Positions 9,656 through 21,048 of a stretch of DNA of 64,000 bases are shown in pieces. The first letter of the stretch is position 1; each line of letters begins with the position of its first letter. The position numbers and the translations under genes are program-made. A model generated the notes under the pieces. It saw only the letters and a list, made by a program, of their open reading frames with translations. It searched no databases and had not been told where the DNA came from. The DNA comes from Cylindrodendrum hubeiense (lineage: Eukaryota; Ascomycota; Sordariomycetes; Hypocreales; Nectriaceae), in the NCBI GenBank assembly GCA_014621425.1, contig JAANBB010000020.1, positions 124,001 through 188,000 of the forward strand, read 5' to 3'.

Positions 9656-12172
9656 CTACTGCTCAACATCTCCGATACCACTTGTGTCCAAGTCATCCTC
9701 AGCAGGAAGCTCAACTTGAACCCCATAAATGTTGCGCACGACTCCAAGCACCATCTCGCCTGTCTTACTTTCAACCATGTCATTGAATGCTCCTGCCGCA
9801 GTCTGCATCAGAAATTCCCCTTTTCCCCCATCGTCTTGGCTTGCAGCCATGAAGATGTACCCTACAATAAACGGTAGTTCGCTCTCCTTCTCGATGTAGG
9901 CCGGCGTGAATAACTGCTTCAATGTAGGATCACAGATCTCTTTAACATGACGCAGGACTTTCCAACAACATCGATGCATGAGCAAATATGGGAATGAAAA
10001 CTCCAGGGTTTCTGCTCCCATGGCTAAGATCAGAGACCTGAGAAGTTCGCCTGAACGCAACTTTGCTCCTTCCGTCCTCTCCTTACGCTGTTTCAACTGA
10101 CGCTTCTTCCTCAACTGGTTCGGATCATCGATTTGAGTGAGCCTGAGAGTACCATCTTTCTCAGATCCTTCCTCTTGGAATCTGCTGCGGGAAAGAATAT
10201 CGTTGACAAGTTCGGGCGACAGGTCAACTCGACCTGAGCCTCCTAGGTATCTCTCAAGAAACATGCGTGATACCGGCGCACCGCTCTTGATGCCACGTGG
10301 CCCGGCACTAGAGGCCAGGTCTTGGTGTCTTACAGGGCGTCCAAGTAGCTGATTTCCACGAGCACCGACAGCTGAAGCAGAGTAGCCCATCTGCAAAAGA
10401 AAGCGTTTTAGATAAGCATCCTTGTTAACTGGCCGTTCCCCAGCAAACAAGTTGGAGTCTCCCAGCAAGGTTTGGACAGCGTCCATATCTGCCCAGCACC
10501 CCTCGACAAGGCCTTCGTGCCGAACGGCATTGTACAGGTGTGCAGTGTACGTGATCGAACCCCATGCGGTTGCGATAGCAATCCCAAGATCATACATCCT
10601 AGCTCGAAAGTTATACATCACAAGACCACAGATTATAGGGGAGTAAATGAGTATGCGATGTCTTTCAGACTCCATGATGGGGATTCTATTCCCCACTGCC
10701 CTCTGCTTAGCAAGGAAGACCGGGTCCTGAGCAAACTGTTGTAGGGACTCTTGAATTTGGCGGACACCGCGATCATTCGAAGCTGGCCAGTTTATAATCT
10801 TCAAATTCTTATGAAATTGAAGATGGCTACTGAGCTCGTCTCTCATTGTGGTGGTTTGCTTGAACAGGCTTTCAACCGCACTGGATGCGCGATCTCTGAT
10901 GATATGATGAATATCCAGAAGAAGTTGGGTAGCGTAGATGAGGTAGAAAGGGATCTTTCCAGTCTTATCCAGCTGTCGGACTCCGCGAATGAACTCGTCC
11001 TCAACCGGGTAGTTGGGTACGAGACGAGCGAGTGTGACGGCCTCGGTGAAGAACTCGGCTAGGATGATCTGATCCTCATTGAACTTGGCTCGGCCTTTCT
11101 TGGAAGTTCGATCACTCTTGGGATCGTATATTCCAAACATGCCTTCTTTGTAGATTGGCAATTCGTTTGGTGACAAAACATCGACCAGGCTCTCGAGCAG
11201 TAGACTGGCATTCAAGTAGGATTTATCCGCAACATCATAGACATCCTCATTTTTACCATTTGGGCCCCATGACAAGATTTCATCCTCTGAAAATCCTTCT
11301 TGCTTGGCACAGATAAAAGAGAACCTCTCCAACATTGCGCAGGCACCGCCATGCTCCTCGAAAATCGGGAGGACTTGGTCCATGAGGTTGCGCGCCAGAT
11401 CGATCCCAGTATTTGTGGCAACGGCCGCACTTGCGAGATCAAAATGCCCGTCTCGGTAATTGGACCAGATCCATTCGATATAGGACCTAATCTCGTTGAG
11501 GTCGTTCACCATGATTGTGTATGCTACCAGAGCATCTTCAAGAGATTTCTCAGGCTCAGCCTCATAAATGATGCTATCACCATCTGAATTCTCGGGACAC
11601 TCAGTATCAGGGGCATCTTCAAACTCTGGGGGAGGCTCGTAAATGTTGAGAACGCAGAAGCGATTACTCAAGTCCTCACAGGAATTCAAGGGTTGAGCTC
11701 CAGCAGGCATGCGAGACCTGAGAATGTCTCTAACCCTTTCCAAAACCCCAACGAAGTAAGAGTGAGCGGTATCCGATTCGGTGCTTGGTTTTACACCATG
11801 CTCAATCATTTGAGATCCGAATTTGGACCGCACATAGATGACTCGATTGATGGTGTTGACGAAGGAAAGGGGAACTGAGATGACTGGCTTTGAAGAGGCG
11901 AAAATGAACTCAGCCAGTGGGATAAAGTCTTTGGTGGCAATAGTGTACTTCGTAGTAGTTCGCGGAGGGACAGGGACAAAGGTCTTCCGTTTCTTGGCAC
12001 CCTTTCTCGCCTTTCCCTTCAAGCGGCCCGCTCCATCTGGCTGGACACCCTTAGGTGTAAGTAGATCTGAAGGGTATCCACATTTCTTTGCTGTCGAAGC
12101 AAGCCAAGAAGCTACCGAGTCGGTGTCTTTCTTATATTGCTGATAAACACTGAACAAGGAGCTGGGCAGCAT
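9656..12172 (-). CDS. DUF6604 domain protein
   Basis: Single-exon gene of 838 aa. The N-terminus, with LPSSLF followed by YKKDTDSVASWL and a CGYP shortly after, is the hallmark of the fungal DUF6604 domain, whose function is unknown. A lysine-rich stretch (about residues 50-68, GKARKGAKKRK) could be a nuclear-localisation signal. The long central part looks helical, and the C-terminus is acidic. No signal peptide or membrane segment is seen. The start at 12172 is directly before the conserved LPSSLF. It has a different layout from the catalytic cassette to its left and is probably not part of it. Confidence 0.88.
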   Translation of the reverse strand: MLPSSLFSVYQQYKKDTDSVASWLASTAKKCGYPSDLLTPKGVQPDGAGRLKGKARKGAKKRKTFVPVPPRTTTKYTIATKDFIPLAEFIFASSKPVISVPLSFVNTINRVIYVRSKFGSQMIEHGVKPSTESDTAHSYFVGVLERVRDILRSRMPAGAQPLNSCEDLSNRFCVLNIYEPPPEFEDAPDTECPENSDGDSIIYEAEPEKSLEDALVAYTIMVNDLNEIRSYIEWIWSNYRDGHFDLASAAVATNTGIDLARNLMDQVLPIFEEHGGACAMLERFSFICAKQEGFSEDEILSWGPNGKNEDVYDVADKSYLNASLLLESLVDVLSPNELPIYKEGMFGIYDPKSDRTSKKGRAKFNEDQIILAEFFTEAVTLARLVPNYPVEDEFIRGVRQLDKTGKIPFYLIYATQLLLDIHHIIRDRASSAVESLFKQTTTMRDELSSHLQFHKNLKIINWPASNDRGVRQIQESLQQFAQDPVFLAKQRAVGNRIPIMESERHRILIYSPIICGLVMYNFRARMYDLGIAIATAWGSITYTAHLYNAVRHEGLVEGCWADMDAVQTLLGDSNLFAGERPVNKDAYLKRFLLQMGYSASAVGARGNQLLGRPVRHQDLASSAGPRGIKSGAPVSRMFLERYLGGSGRVDLSPELVNDILSRSRFQEEGSEKDGTLRLTQIDDPNQLRKKRQLKQRKERTEGAKLRSGELLRSLILAMGAETLEFSFPYLLMHRCCWKVLRHVKEICDPTLKQLFTPAYIEKESELPFIVGYIFMAASQDDGGKGEFLMQTAAGAFNDMVESKTGEMVLGVVRNIYGVQVELPAEDDLDTSGIGDVEQ

Positions 12173-14040
12173 GTTGGCTAGGTGGCAGGGCTTTGGATTT
12201 CGATCTGGCCTGCTTCGCGTGGTGCTTACACAAGCTTGTTTCTCGGCTTGATATTGCGTATAAAAGGCGAATGATGGTAAGGTTAAAAGAGGTCAACTCG
12301 TTTTGAGCGGCAAAATGTTGTGTTGAGTCAAACTTGGGGAAGGCGACTTAGGGTTAGGGAGATGCAGTTAGCCCCGCAAGTGCAAGCCACTCAATACCAG
12401 ATGTGACCTGTTATACCGTGATTAGAGCCTGGCAGGGTTATTATGTTGGCGGGGCGGGGTAATGTATATCAGTATTGGTCCAAGGTACTTCTGTCAGGCA
12501 TGCTACTAGATATCGATATAGAGAGAGGAAGTGCTTGTATAGAGAGGACCCGAGAGTCCTCCATACATGGACAATGGCAAATAAGAAGATTAGTGAAATC
12601 TTCCATCGCAAAAGATCGATATGGCGGAGATTTAGTGACCAAGTCTCCAGCACCTAAGCGTTGGGTGGCAAGACAAAGTAGACCACCCGCGAAGAATGGG
12701 TGTGAATACGGTTGGTCTGCGTTCCGTGTTTCAGCCCCCATTTGCGGACTCTACCATCCAGTTACAGGATGCCATCTGTTATTCATGAATATGGCGGGCC
12801 TCCCGCATTGAAACATTGAACCACAATTGGATAACCGTTAGAATAGAGTGATAGATGTGGTTGAATGTGGCGTGAGCATGAAACCGGTCTCGGCCTTTTT
12901 TACCTGAGCCTTGTGGTGGTGGAAGCGAAGTGGCAAAAATGAATTATGTTTATCGAGATGCACAATACATATTGCAAATGCACGAGAGCGGTGTCGAGAC
13001 TCGACTATGAGATTCTAGGGCTAAATCACCAAATCAGGTCAAAGACGGAGTCTGGTCCATAAAGAACCTCTTCGGTTTGGACGGCTCAGGTGGAGGGTGA
13101 TGAGCCATAAATATCATATATAAAGAGTAAGGCCTGCTATTAATCTGGATCAAGTATATTCACTTATTCAGATATAAATGTTCACGGTACCAGGCCATTA
13201 GATAGATTTTCAGATACTCTGACCATAGGCCCTTCATAAAGGATGCGTGCATCCTTCGGGGATTGTTTTGTGGCGATGAGTTCTTTCCCTGTCCCAGGGA
13301 CCTCTTGAATAATATCCAATTAGTCATCTGCCAGGTTTACCATTTCCATGTAATATTTGTTATCTTGAGTGCCAGTTAAAACTACAAGGAGGCGGTAATG
13401 AACTTACGTCCAGCTCATGAGGACTCGTGGGCGATGCGGGGCCTTCGTTGGGCCCTGAGGCATGACCCACAGTAGGATTGGCTACGTTTCATGCATTGAT
13501 GCCCAAGTCTAACGGCAAATATGATATTATGTCATGATTTTTAATTTCGTGATAGATGAAAAGTAGGCTATGATTGCGACATCAAAACGATTCGGATACA
13601 CATTCCATCCAGCAAGCATTAGTTCGATTCTGCAATAAGAAATACGACTCTAGCCACATCGAAGTTGTTCGTAATGATATAATGGCTTCGGAGCTGGAAT
13701 AGGAAAAAGCAAATACAGCTCAAAAGATCCCAGTAGAATGATATTGATGACCTCCTATGACAATAGCGTCGTCAGCTTGTACAGGTACCTCCGGCTGACA
13801 ACGGAGCCTGCTATTGATAGGAGGCGCCTGCTAAATGTGACACCCTAACAGTCATACTAGTTACAAGCTGGCTTGCACATCAAGATTAAGGAGTTACGCA
13901 GGCGAGTCTCAATGTGTAATTTTCGCAGATGTTGCGCTATGGAGACAGTATATGAGGTAGATTGCAATCCATATACTAGTCTGTTGTGTATATTTGCGAT
14001 AACATTGTTTGAATTCGAGGCAATATTAGCTATTTGAGGT
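12173..14040. other. 1.9-kb gene-free spacer
   Basis: No recognisable gene. Overlapping short frames at 12441-12811 on both strands lack splice-linked extensions or protein-like composition. It holds the promoter of the DUF6604 gene on the left and the 3' flank of the MYND gene on the right. Confidence 0.4.
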
Positions 14041-15087
14041 TCATCTGGTGGCATAACTCAACATATGCGACTTCAACTCCGTTGTCAAGTTCTCAAGCTT
14101 ATTCGTAAACTCGGCATCAGAGCCATCAAGCACGTCAGCACCGATGCGCGTGTCAACAAAGTCGGCAAAACGCAGCCGAGTGTGCCGCTCCAACCGGTGA
14201 TTCTCTCGCTGTGCCTTGGTTCTGTTCATGAACGGTAGAGTCGCGAAGTAATCCAGATCTTTCGTTTCGGTCGCGTCATAGGTGCCGGGGCCGCTCAAAA
14301 TCCGGCATTCATTGATTTCGAGATACTTTTCAAACGGGACGAGAACATCTCGGAAGCCATATTGACAGCCTGCTGTATCGATGATCCATCTCTCGTCGGA
14401 ACGCAGTCGTCCAACCTTAATGACTGTGTGTGGGCACTTGGTTGAGTCTGGGCCAGGAATGAGCTTCACTGGCACCAACGGCTTACCAATCTCAAGGTCC
14501 AATATTTCGACAGTCGAGGCGACTCCTAGTAGATGTAAATCCTAGCCATATAGCGAGTCGCTCTATTTGATCGGCTCACCTGCCAGAAGTTTCCTAGTCA
14601 AACGGCCCAAAAGTGCCATGGCTGTTGTGCATTGATTGATTGTGAGAGCTGCCTCCCGATGCTCTATATTATCAGTGAGATGGTTCGGAAAGGGACCGCG
14701 TTTTGCTAGAGCTGTGACGGATCGTTGATTTTGATAGAGATGGAGAGCCCCATCTTGGTAGTCTATCCTCGTGAGGTCGATATCATACACAGCCTCTCTG
14801 TATGTTAACAGCGCTTCCTTGAGCATGCTGGCTGCTCGATAGAGTTTCCGACGCTGCTTCATGGTGCGGCAATGGAGTTTATGGCTCGGCCAGTCTCCTC
14901 GCTGACAGTCGCGACCACAATAGACAATGGCTGTGGAATCGTCAGGATGGTATTGTGGCGCGTTCATGCAGCCAGCGCATCTCATTGTCGCGTCAGTCCC
15001 ACAGTTTTCACATTGTGCCAGGTGTGCCGGGAGCATCTTCACTAGCCAAGAGGTACGGTATAGAGAAAATATAGCGTTGGGATACAA
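14041..15087 (-). CDS. MYND-type zinc finger protein
   Basis: Two exons, 15087-14580 and 14525-14041 (330 aa), with a 54-bp intron in phase. An N-terminal MYND finger spans about residues 26-73. Its C-x2-C pairs are CENC and CAGC, then YCGRDCQRGDWPSHKLHC supplies the remaining Cys/His ligands. MYND fingers mediate protein-protein contacts. The rest, beginning with the VEILDLEIG block, matches a common uncharacterised family of fungal MYND proteins. Initiation could also be at Met18 (MLPAHLAQ), only eight residues before the finger. The function is not deducible from the sequence. Confidence 0.88.
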
Positions 15088-15595
15088 CAGATGCTCAACA
15101 GAAGAATGTGATGATGGTCAACCCGATGTTGTTGATGTTTAGGCATCAACAGTAACTGCCTGTGCGGGGTTCTACTTATACTACTGTACCGATTACCCCT
15201 CGTAATATACCCAATTACATCGGTGTAAGTGCGAGGGGATTTTGGTACACGGGAGAGTTAGTACTCAGGACATGCGTTGTGACGTCAGCCCAATTTGGTA
15301 AACTCACAATTTAGTAGCTACATAGTTCGGCTGTTTCATGTTAACACAGTACTAGTTAATAAAGGAAAATAATCATATTAAAAATAGTGAAGGTTGAACA
15401 ATAGAAGAATTGTATCTACTATTAAGAATAATACAAGCTTGTATATTAAGTTTACAATATTCTCTAGCAAAATGTGTTAAAAAGACCACATAATGGCCCA
15501 ATAGCGGTAGCATTGCCATCCCCATACTATAGCCAAAGGTTATCCCCCATGCCGATACTTGCCATCTTAACCCCTATATAACATACGTACACAAG
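15088..15595. other. AT-rich spacer
   Basis: Contains a markedly AT-rich stretch at about 15350-15480 without coding potential, possibly a worn mobile-element remnant. It separates the 5' end of the MYND gene from the 3' end of the transcription factor. Confidence 0.4.
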
Positions 15596-18220
15596 TCATT
15601 GAAATATATTTCGAGTAGACTGAGCACAAAACAGATCCCAATCAATCTGTTGCTCGAAAAAAGAAGGATCCCATGGAGACAGCTCGTGTAGCTGATCCTC
15701 CGTTGGGTTGAAGGGGAAATCAACACGAGGAATCTGTCCCACAAGCTCATTATTTAAATGAGAACCAAACGCAAGTGGTGATGTTATTGGTCTGTCATTC
15801 CTAGCTTCTGGGCCCTTGCCAGCTGACCGACTCTGCCCAGGGGTGGAAGGGGTTGTCAGGCGTGGACGCTGCGTGTCCTGCGAGTAGATGACTCGGTCGG
15901 CGTAATTTGTGTACAGCTCGATGAGAGAGACAGATAGTCGATGGATTTCAAAGAACGAAGGGCTGTATTGAATTCCCTTTGACAACCCCGTCGCTATGTC
16001 TTGAAGGATTTTAAGGTCAAGCGCGTCGGATGTCGCTACAACATTAGTGAATATAAAATAGAGTGGGCGCAGTGGGAATAACGGAATGACCCTGTGGTTT
16101 AAAAACATGAGCATTAGACCGAATATCGATGGAAAGGATCCATTCGGAAGTCTTCACTTACCAAGCCAAAGAGCACGCGTAGAGCTCCGGATTTGCGCAT
16201 CGATCTAAAATGTCGAGGAGGGTCTTCAGGGTGGATAGGCACTTGCGAGCATTCTCCAAGCATGAAAAATGGGCATTAGAGTCGTTTCCCGTAAGCCGAA
16301 TAATGGATGTCATCATGGAGTAAAAGACAAAATCGATAGTGAGCCACTCAAATTGGAGAAACTCGTCTGTCGCAGATCGAGATTCTGTCCGATACTGCAT
16401 TGATAACATGCCTTAGCGGACAAGCTGGCATGATATGCATGGGTAAATAAAATACGTACCTCCTCGATTTTCAGACGAATCTTTCTCATTTGAAACTTGA
16501 GGGCCGCTACTCGTTCGATGTTCATTTGATATCTCTGCTGCGAGTTTGTGCAGTTCTTCGTTTCCTGGATAATGACCTCCTGGACTTCTGCGAAGGATAA
16601 CAATGTTTCCAGCACGGCATCTTCTGGATTTTCTGTATCCAAAACGGATCTATCAATGTCCAATTTTGCCGAGCACGCTGGTTGATATATGTTGGCCGAC
16701 AAGGCCGAATTGAAGGCGTAAGACCTGATGTAAGTAATGTGCAACAGCTTGATATCGTCTGTGCTTTCGGTACTGCCATCCGCTGATAGGTTCTGAGCGA
16801 TGCTGGCGCCGACTTGGCATGCTAGTGAGTTGAATCGCCAGCATTGCCTCATCCGGCCAGTTCCTTGCATTAACATGGCCTTTGCACCATTGAATCGTAT
16901 TAGTAAGGGAGGCATTCGAAAGAGATTTGTGAAGATAGACATACCGCAGATTGAAGAGCATACATCAGCGTCTTATCCGGTCGGACTGCGGTGTCGAGGT
17001 GTGCAATAGATGTAATCATGTTATCTCGATACTTTTGTTGAGAGTTTTTCAGCTGCTGGCGCATGCCTTTACTCGCAGCGGAAGAAAAGGCCATGAGAAA
17101 TGCATGGGCCACATGGTTGACACAGATCAGATATTGGATCCGCTTCTGACCATGAACGGTGTAGTTAATTAGAGAGAAGGTCATCTCTTCTAGCAGTGGT
17201 TGAGAGATGGTTGAGAAATGAACGAGAGAGTAAGATACTGTGGAGCTTTTGGAGGATTCTGCTACCTTCTGTCAGCGCTGGTGAAATGCAGGGTGATGAA
17301 GATTTGAGCGGACCGTGGAGCAGTAGATGTAGGAACTCGGCGCTTGGATGCATTAAAGGATCGTAAAAGTTGGGGCGATTATCTCGATTGAGTATAAGCT
17401 GGGGCTCGGCCAGGGCCACACTCTTGGCGAGGATTATGGCAGACTCAATGACGGTCTGGCGTTCCTTATCAATATCTGCGTTCTGGCGATCCAGTCGAAG
17501 ATAGCGTTTTAGATCGAGGTTCGCCAGCATCTTGTCCTCGGGACTCTGGCCTTCTTCATCGTCATCTCCCTTGCGCGACCGCTTTTGCTGTGGCTGGTCG
17601 TCTTCTTTGGGACTGCTTTCATTCAGAGATGATGGAGATGGCTCCTGTCTTTTCCGTTGTGTCGCGTACCCAATGGTTTCGCGGACTTGCCTGGGCTCTG
17701 ATGTTGTCACATGTCCTATATCTGATGCCTGACTGAAGATATCTGATGCAATAGTGGTGGCCATCGAGCCCCTCCGTCCTGGTGAGCCTGGTTTGGTGGA
17801 TGCGGATGAAGTCTTGATTGTTTCTTCTAGACGAGACATACGTTCCAGCACGGCATCAAGACTCTCACTAGGAGGATGGGGTCAGTCACAGGCAGTCATT
17901 TGATAGGATATTGGATGGGCGCACTTGGTCTTGTTTTGTGAGATCTGTCGAGGACGAAGACGTAAACAAGACATTTTTCCTGTTACGCAGTTCCCACAGG
18001 GATCCCGTCGGTCACATCGAGTCTGGACAACCAAGCAAGAGTCAGCCGTCATGTTCCAGTAATAGAGGTTTCCAGAGGCTCAAATGGGTACCTTTTTCGT
18101 GTGGCAGTGGTCACACTATGCACAAGTTAGTCTTGCAGCCGCATGAGAGCTCGCGCCAGCGACAGGGATACTCACGGCGGGTAGCACTCGGGGTGCTGAA
18201 ACCGAGTCCACGGCAGGCAT
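15596..18220 (-). CDS. Zn(II)2Cys6 transcription factor, fungal
   Basis: Eight exons: 18220-18176, 18115-18092, 18022-17925, 17867-17266, 17189-16945, 16879-16460, 16394-16162 and 16091-15596 (720 aa). All junctions are phase-consistent. The DNA-binding cluster starts at residue 16 and is spread over exons 2 and 3. It reads C-x2-C-x6-C-x5-C-x2-C-x6-C, with CDHCHTKKTRC as its first half. A short linker and heptad-like segment (LDAVLERMSRLEETI) suggest dimerisation. Residues 100-160 are polar with KKRSRKGDDDEE-type charge. The remainder resembles the fungal-specific transcription-factor middle homology region. It is divergent from the cupin gene, which could be a target. Whether it regulates the cassette at 1-9 kb is unknown. 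Confidence 0.88.
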
Positions 18221-19238
18221 GGTGGAAAGAGGGTCCAATGTGGTCTGATACGATGGGCGCTGGGAGGCTGGTCAAGAACAAGACGGCTCACGAGGGCTGA
18301 AATAAACTGCCAGGGAGAGAGTCAGAGAGCAAACCCGCGGAAGTCAGCTGGCGGTAGTGCCATGGAATCCCCGATCTTGAGCCTTTCCCGATTAAGCCCA
18401 GACGATGCTTCGTCGCTTGGAGTGAAAATGCGGGGGGCCAATCAAAAGGTTATCAAATACGGAGATACAGGAGCCTTATCTCACGCAGCCCGACGTAGCC
18501 GGTGTTGGTGAGGGTGGCTAATCTCAGATCCGATGTGCAGGAGCGTGTATCGGCGATATCTGGTTTATCTGCCAAGGGGTGATAGCCGCCATACCGCACA
18601 GGCAGCTGGGGGCTTTGCCGAATACAGCTTCAGATGCTGACTATTCCCGCCTACCCTATACTAAATCACGGCGCAGCAGATGGTAAGAATTAATCCACGC
18701 TTGTAAGCTCATGCCGTTCGGCTTATCACTACGTGAGGCTTTTTGGCCAGCTCTATCGGAGAGATGTAAAAACGAGCGCCCGTTGTGAAATCCGCCATCT
18801 TCTTTATCGTGGTTTCTGCGCCAGACTAAGCGGCTTTCCCAGATATGATAGCATCAACAGACAAGGGTGAGTACGGAGGCGTATCACAAGAATGACGTGG
18901 CCGCGTTCCGGCCTCATCTTTACGTAAATGGCCGGGGATAACATACCAGTAGGAGCAAGCAATCCGGGCTGTCTGAATGTGGGGCGGAAACCGGATTTCC
19001 GGCTCCGGCCAGTTCGCCCCATATTTTCTTCAGCTGTGGACTAGACCTCTTAGCACGGAGAGATGATCAATGGGCACTGGGCAATGGGCACTGGAATACT
19101 GGCGATATCAGAGGCCATCATCAGCTATTAGAGGCTGAATCAAGGCCAGAGTTTCCAACTCCAATCCTCTACACTCACTCTCTATCGTGAATTCACTTCT
19201 ATCCCTAGGATACAGGCCTCACTTGAGATTCCCTGACT
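18221..19238. promoter_or_regulatory. shared divergent promoter, TF and cupin
   Basis: 1.0-kb spacer between head-to-head genes; no coding signal. A short direct repeat, gggcactgg...gggcactgg, lies near 19070-19093, about 150 bp before the cupin ATG. Confidence 0.4.
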
Positions 19239-19895
19239 ATGCTGTCCTTCCTGCGTGCTCCACTGCCTCCCAAGACCGATCGCGCCAGCGACAACCCAAT
19301 AGTCTACGAGGATGGTGCTTCGTATCTCGAGTTTCGCACATCGCCAGAATCCAATTACCTGCTGAGGAACCAACATCCGCCATTTGACAAAGAAAACCCT
19401 TCTATAATGGTGCCTCCCTTTCATTACCACATCCACCAGACCGAGCATTTCCGCATTGTCTCAGGCGAATTCCACCTATTTAAAGACACCGCCGACATAC
19501 CGTGGAAGACCCTCTCGGCGGATGACCCCAATGGCCTAAAGACAGCCTTCATTCCGCCGATGCAATACCACACCATCAACAACGCATCGACCACCGAACC
19601 ACTGGTTCTGGATGTTTCACTCACACCCGAAGATGTCGAAGGGGAGGAGCGCTTTTTCCGAAACTTCTTTGGCTATCTAGATGACTGCAGAAAGGCGGGT
19701 CAGAAGCCAAGTTTCTTCCAGTTGATGGTGTTCCTGCAAAGCAGTGATACTCCACTGGGCTTGCCCATTGCCCCCAAATGGTTAGGGATTGCAGCTAGCC
19801 ATTTATTTATGCACGGAATGGGCTTTTTCGGGAGATGGATTTTGGGATACAGATCGACATACGAGGAGTATTATGTCGAAAAGAAGGCTGTGTGA
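19239..19895 (+). CDS. cupin-domain protein
   Basis: Single exon, 218 aa. The cupin core is visible as PFHYHIHQTEHFRIVSGEF (H-x-H-x(3-4)-E-type metal site, about residues 66-84) and a later PMQYHTINN supplying the second-motif His. Cupins of this kind occur as tailoring or isomerase-like enzymes near fungal secondary-metabolite genes, but the reaction is unknown. The C-terminal third has a hydrophobic, glycine-containing segment (IAASHLFMHGMGFFGRWILGY) that might associate with membrane. There is no signal peptide. It is divergent from the Zn2Cys6 regulator. Confidence 0.85.
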   Translation: MLSFLRAPLPPKTDRASDNPIVYEDGASYLEFRTSPESNYLLRNQHPPFDKENPSIMVPPFHYHIHQTEHFRIVSGEFHLFKDTADIPWKTLSADDPNGLKTAFIPPMQYHTINNASTTEPLVLDVSLTPEDVEGEERFFRNFFGYLDDCRKAGQKPSFFQLMVFLQSSDTPLGLPIAPKWLGIAASHLFMHGMGFFGRWILGYRSTYEEYYVEKKAV

Positions 19896-21048
19896 GATGA
19901 GTATTACGTATCGGCCAGTTAATTGAGTTAAAACACATTTTTATCGCGGTTGTCGCCAGGTATTATGAGTAAATCCATATTGTAAGGAGCTGACACACTA
20001 GCTGTCAGCCCGAGTCAGTGTCATCTAGCTTGGATTCAACGCATCCCCGCTCTTTGCAGGGGTGCTGCTTCCCAAACATTGTCTGAGACTCATCCGTGAT
20101 CCGCTCGGTTGACTAACCATTTAAAGAAAGGAACACAACTGAATGGATCTTCGTAGATCCATTTCAAAATAAAGCTGAAGGAGGGGAAAATTCCGCCGAA
20201 GCCCTTGTTGCTGATTTACCGAAGGTCAGCGGGGAGCCATGGCTTCTGTAGACTGCTTCAGCAAATGTGAAGGTATAGGGTATGTCGCGACTATTTTGAG
20301 TCTTCTCTTTCCTCGCATCAGCTAACTCATCAATGAGAGTATAATGCAAATGCGGTCATTCGACAGAAGTTGATAGACGTTCTATAATGCAGCCCAGATG
20401 CTTCCCGACAACAGTAAGCTCAGAAGCATAGCCGGTGCGATTTTCTGCCATCGGGCGTTTCTGCTACTGAATCAGCGTTGACAGATGTGGGGTTAATCTG
20501 AGACGTTGCCGGGTCTGCACTCAAATGGCTAGGAAAAACCGCATCAGTAACCGACAGTAGAGTCATTTCAAATACTAAATTAGCGTACGAAGCCAGCTTC
20601 AGAGAGTTGAACTTCACTAGTCATACAATACTGCAACATGAACCTAGAATGAGCATGAGTGAAAACTGCGACAAAGGATATCTCCACCATTCAAAAGCTG
20701 AGAGAGTAAACCGAGAACAGGGACGAAATCCGACATGCATTCAATCTAATTGCACAGGCCTCCCTAGGATTAACTAAGGTCTGTATTATTAATCTATTGT
20801 AAAAACAAATCCCGTGACGATGGAGGCGCAGGCGGCCATATGTTCCAGCACCATCCTAAACAGATCACGCTCCCGCCACGACCAACGGGGTACCGCACTT
20901 CACACCTTGCTGGCCTCCTCCTAGTTAACCCCCTTCAAACGAATCGCAAAGGTGGGACCATGTAGCTCGCTCACAGGTACGACATTTTAACTTGCAGCGA
21001 TATTTATTCTATGTCATCAGTCATTGCAACAAAACACCGAGTTATATA
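19896..21048. other. spacer without recognised genes
   Basis: Short minus-strand frames at 20164-20349 and 20420-20617 are not protein-like and have no support. Nothing else is seen. Confidence 0.4.

Noticed and set aside
12441..12811. Overlapping frames on both strands
   Set aside because: They mirror each other, match no family, and have no plausible exon partners.
18000..18300. 129-aa plus-strand frame at 17911-18300
   Set aside because: Antisense shadow of the zinc-cluster exons of the minus-strand regulator.
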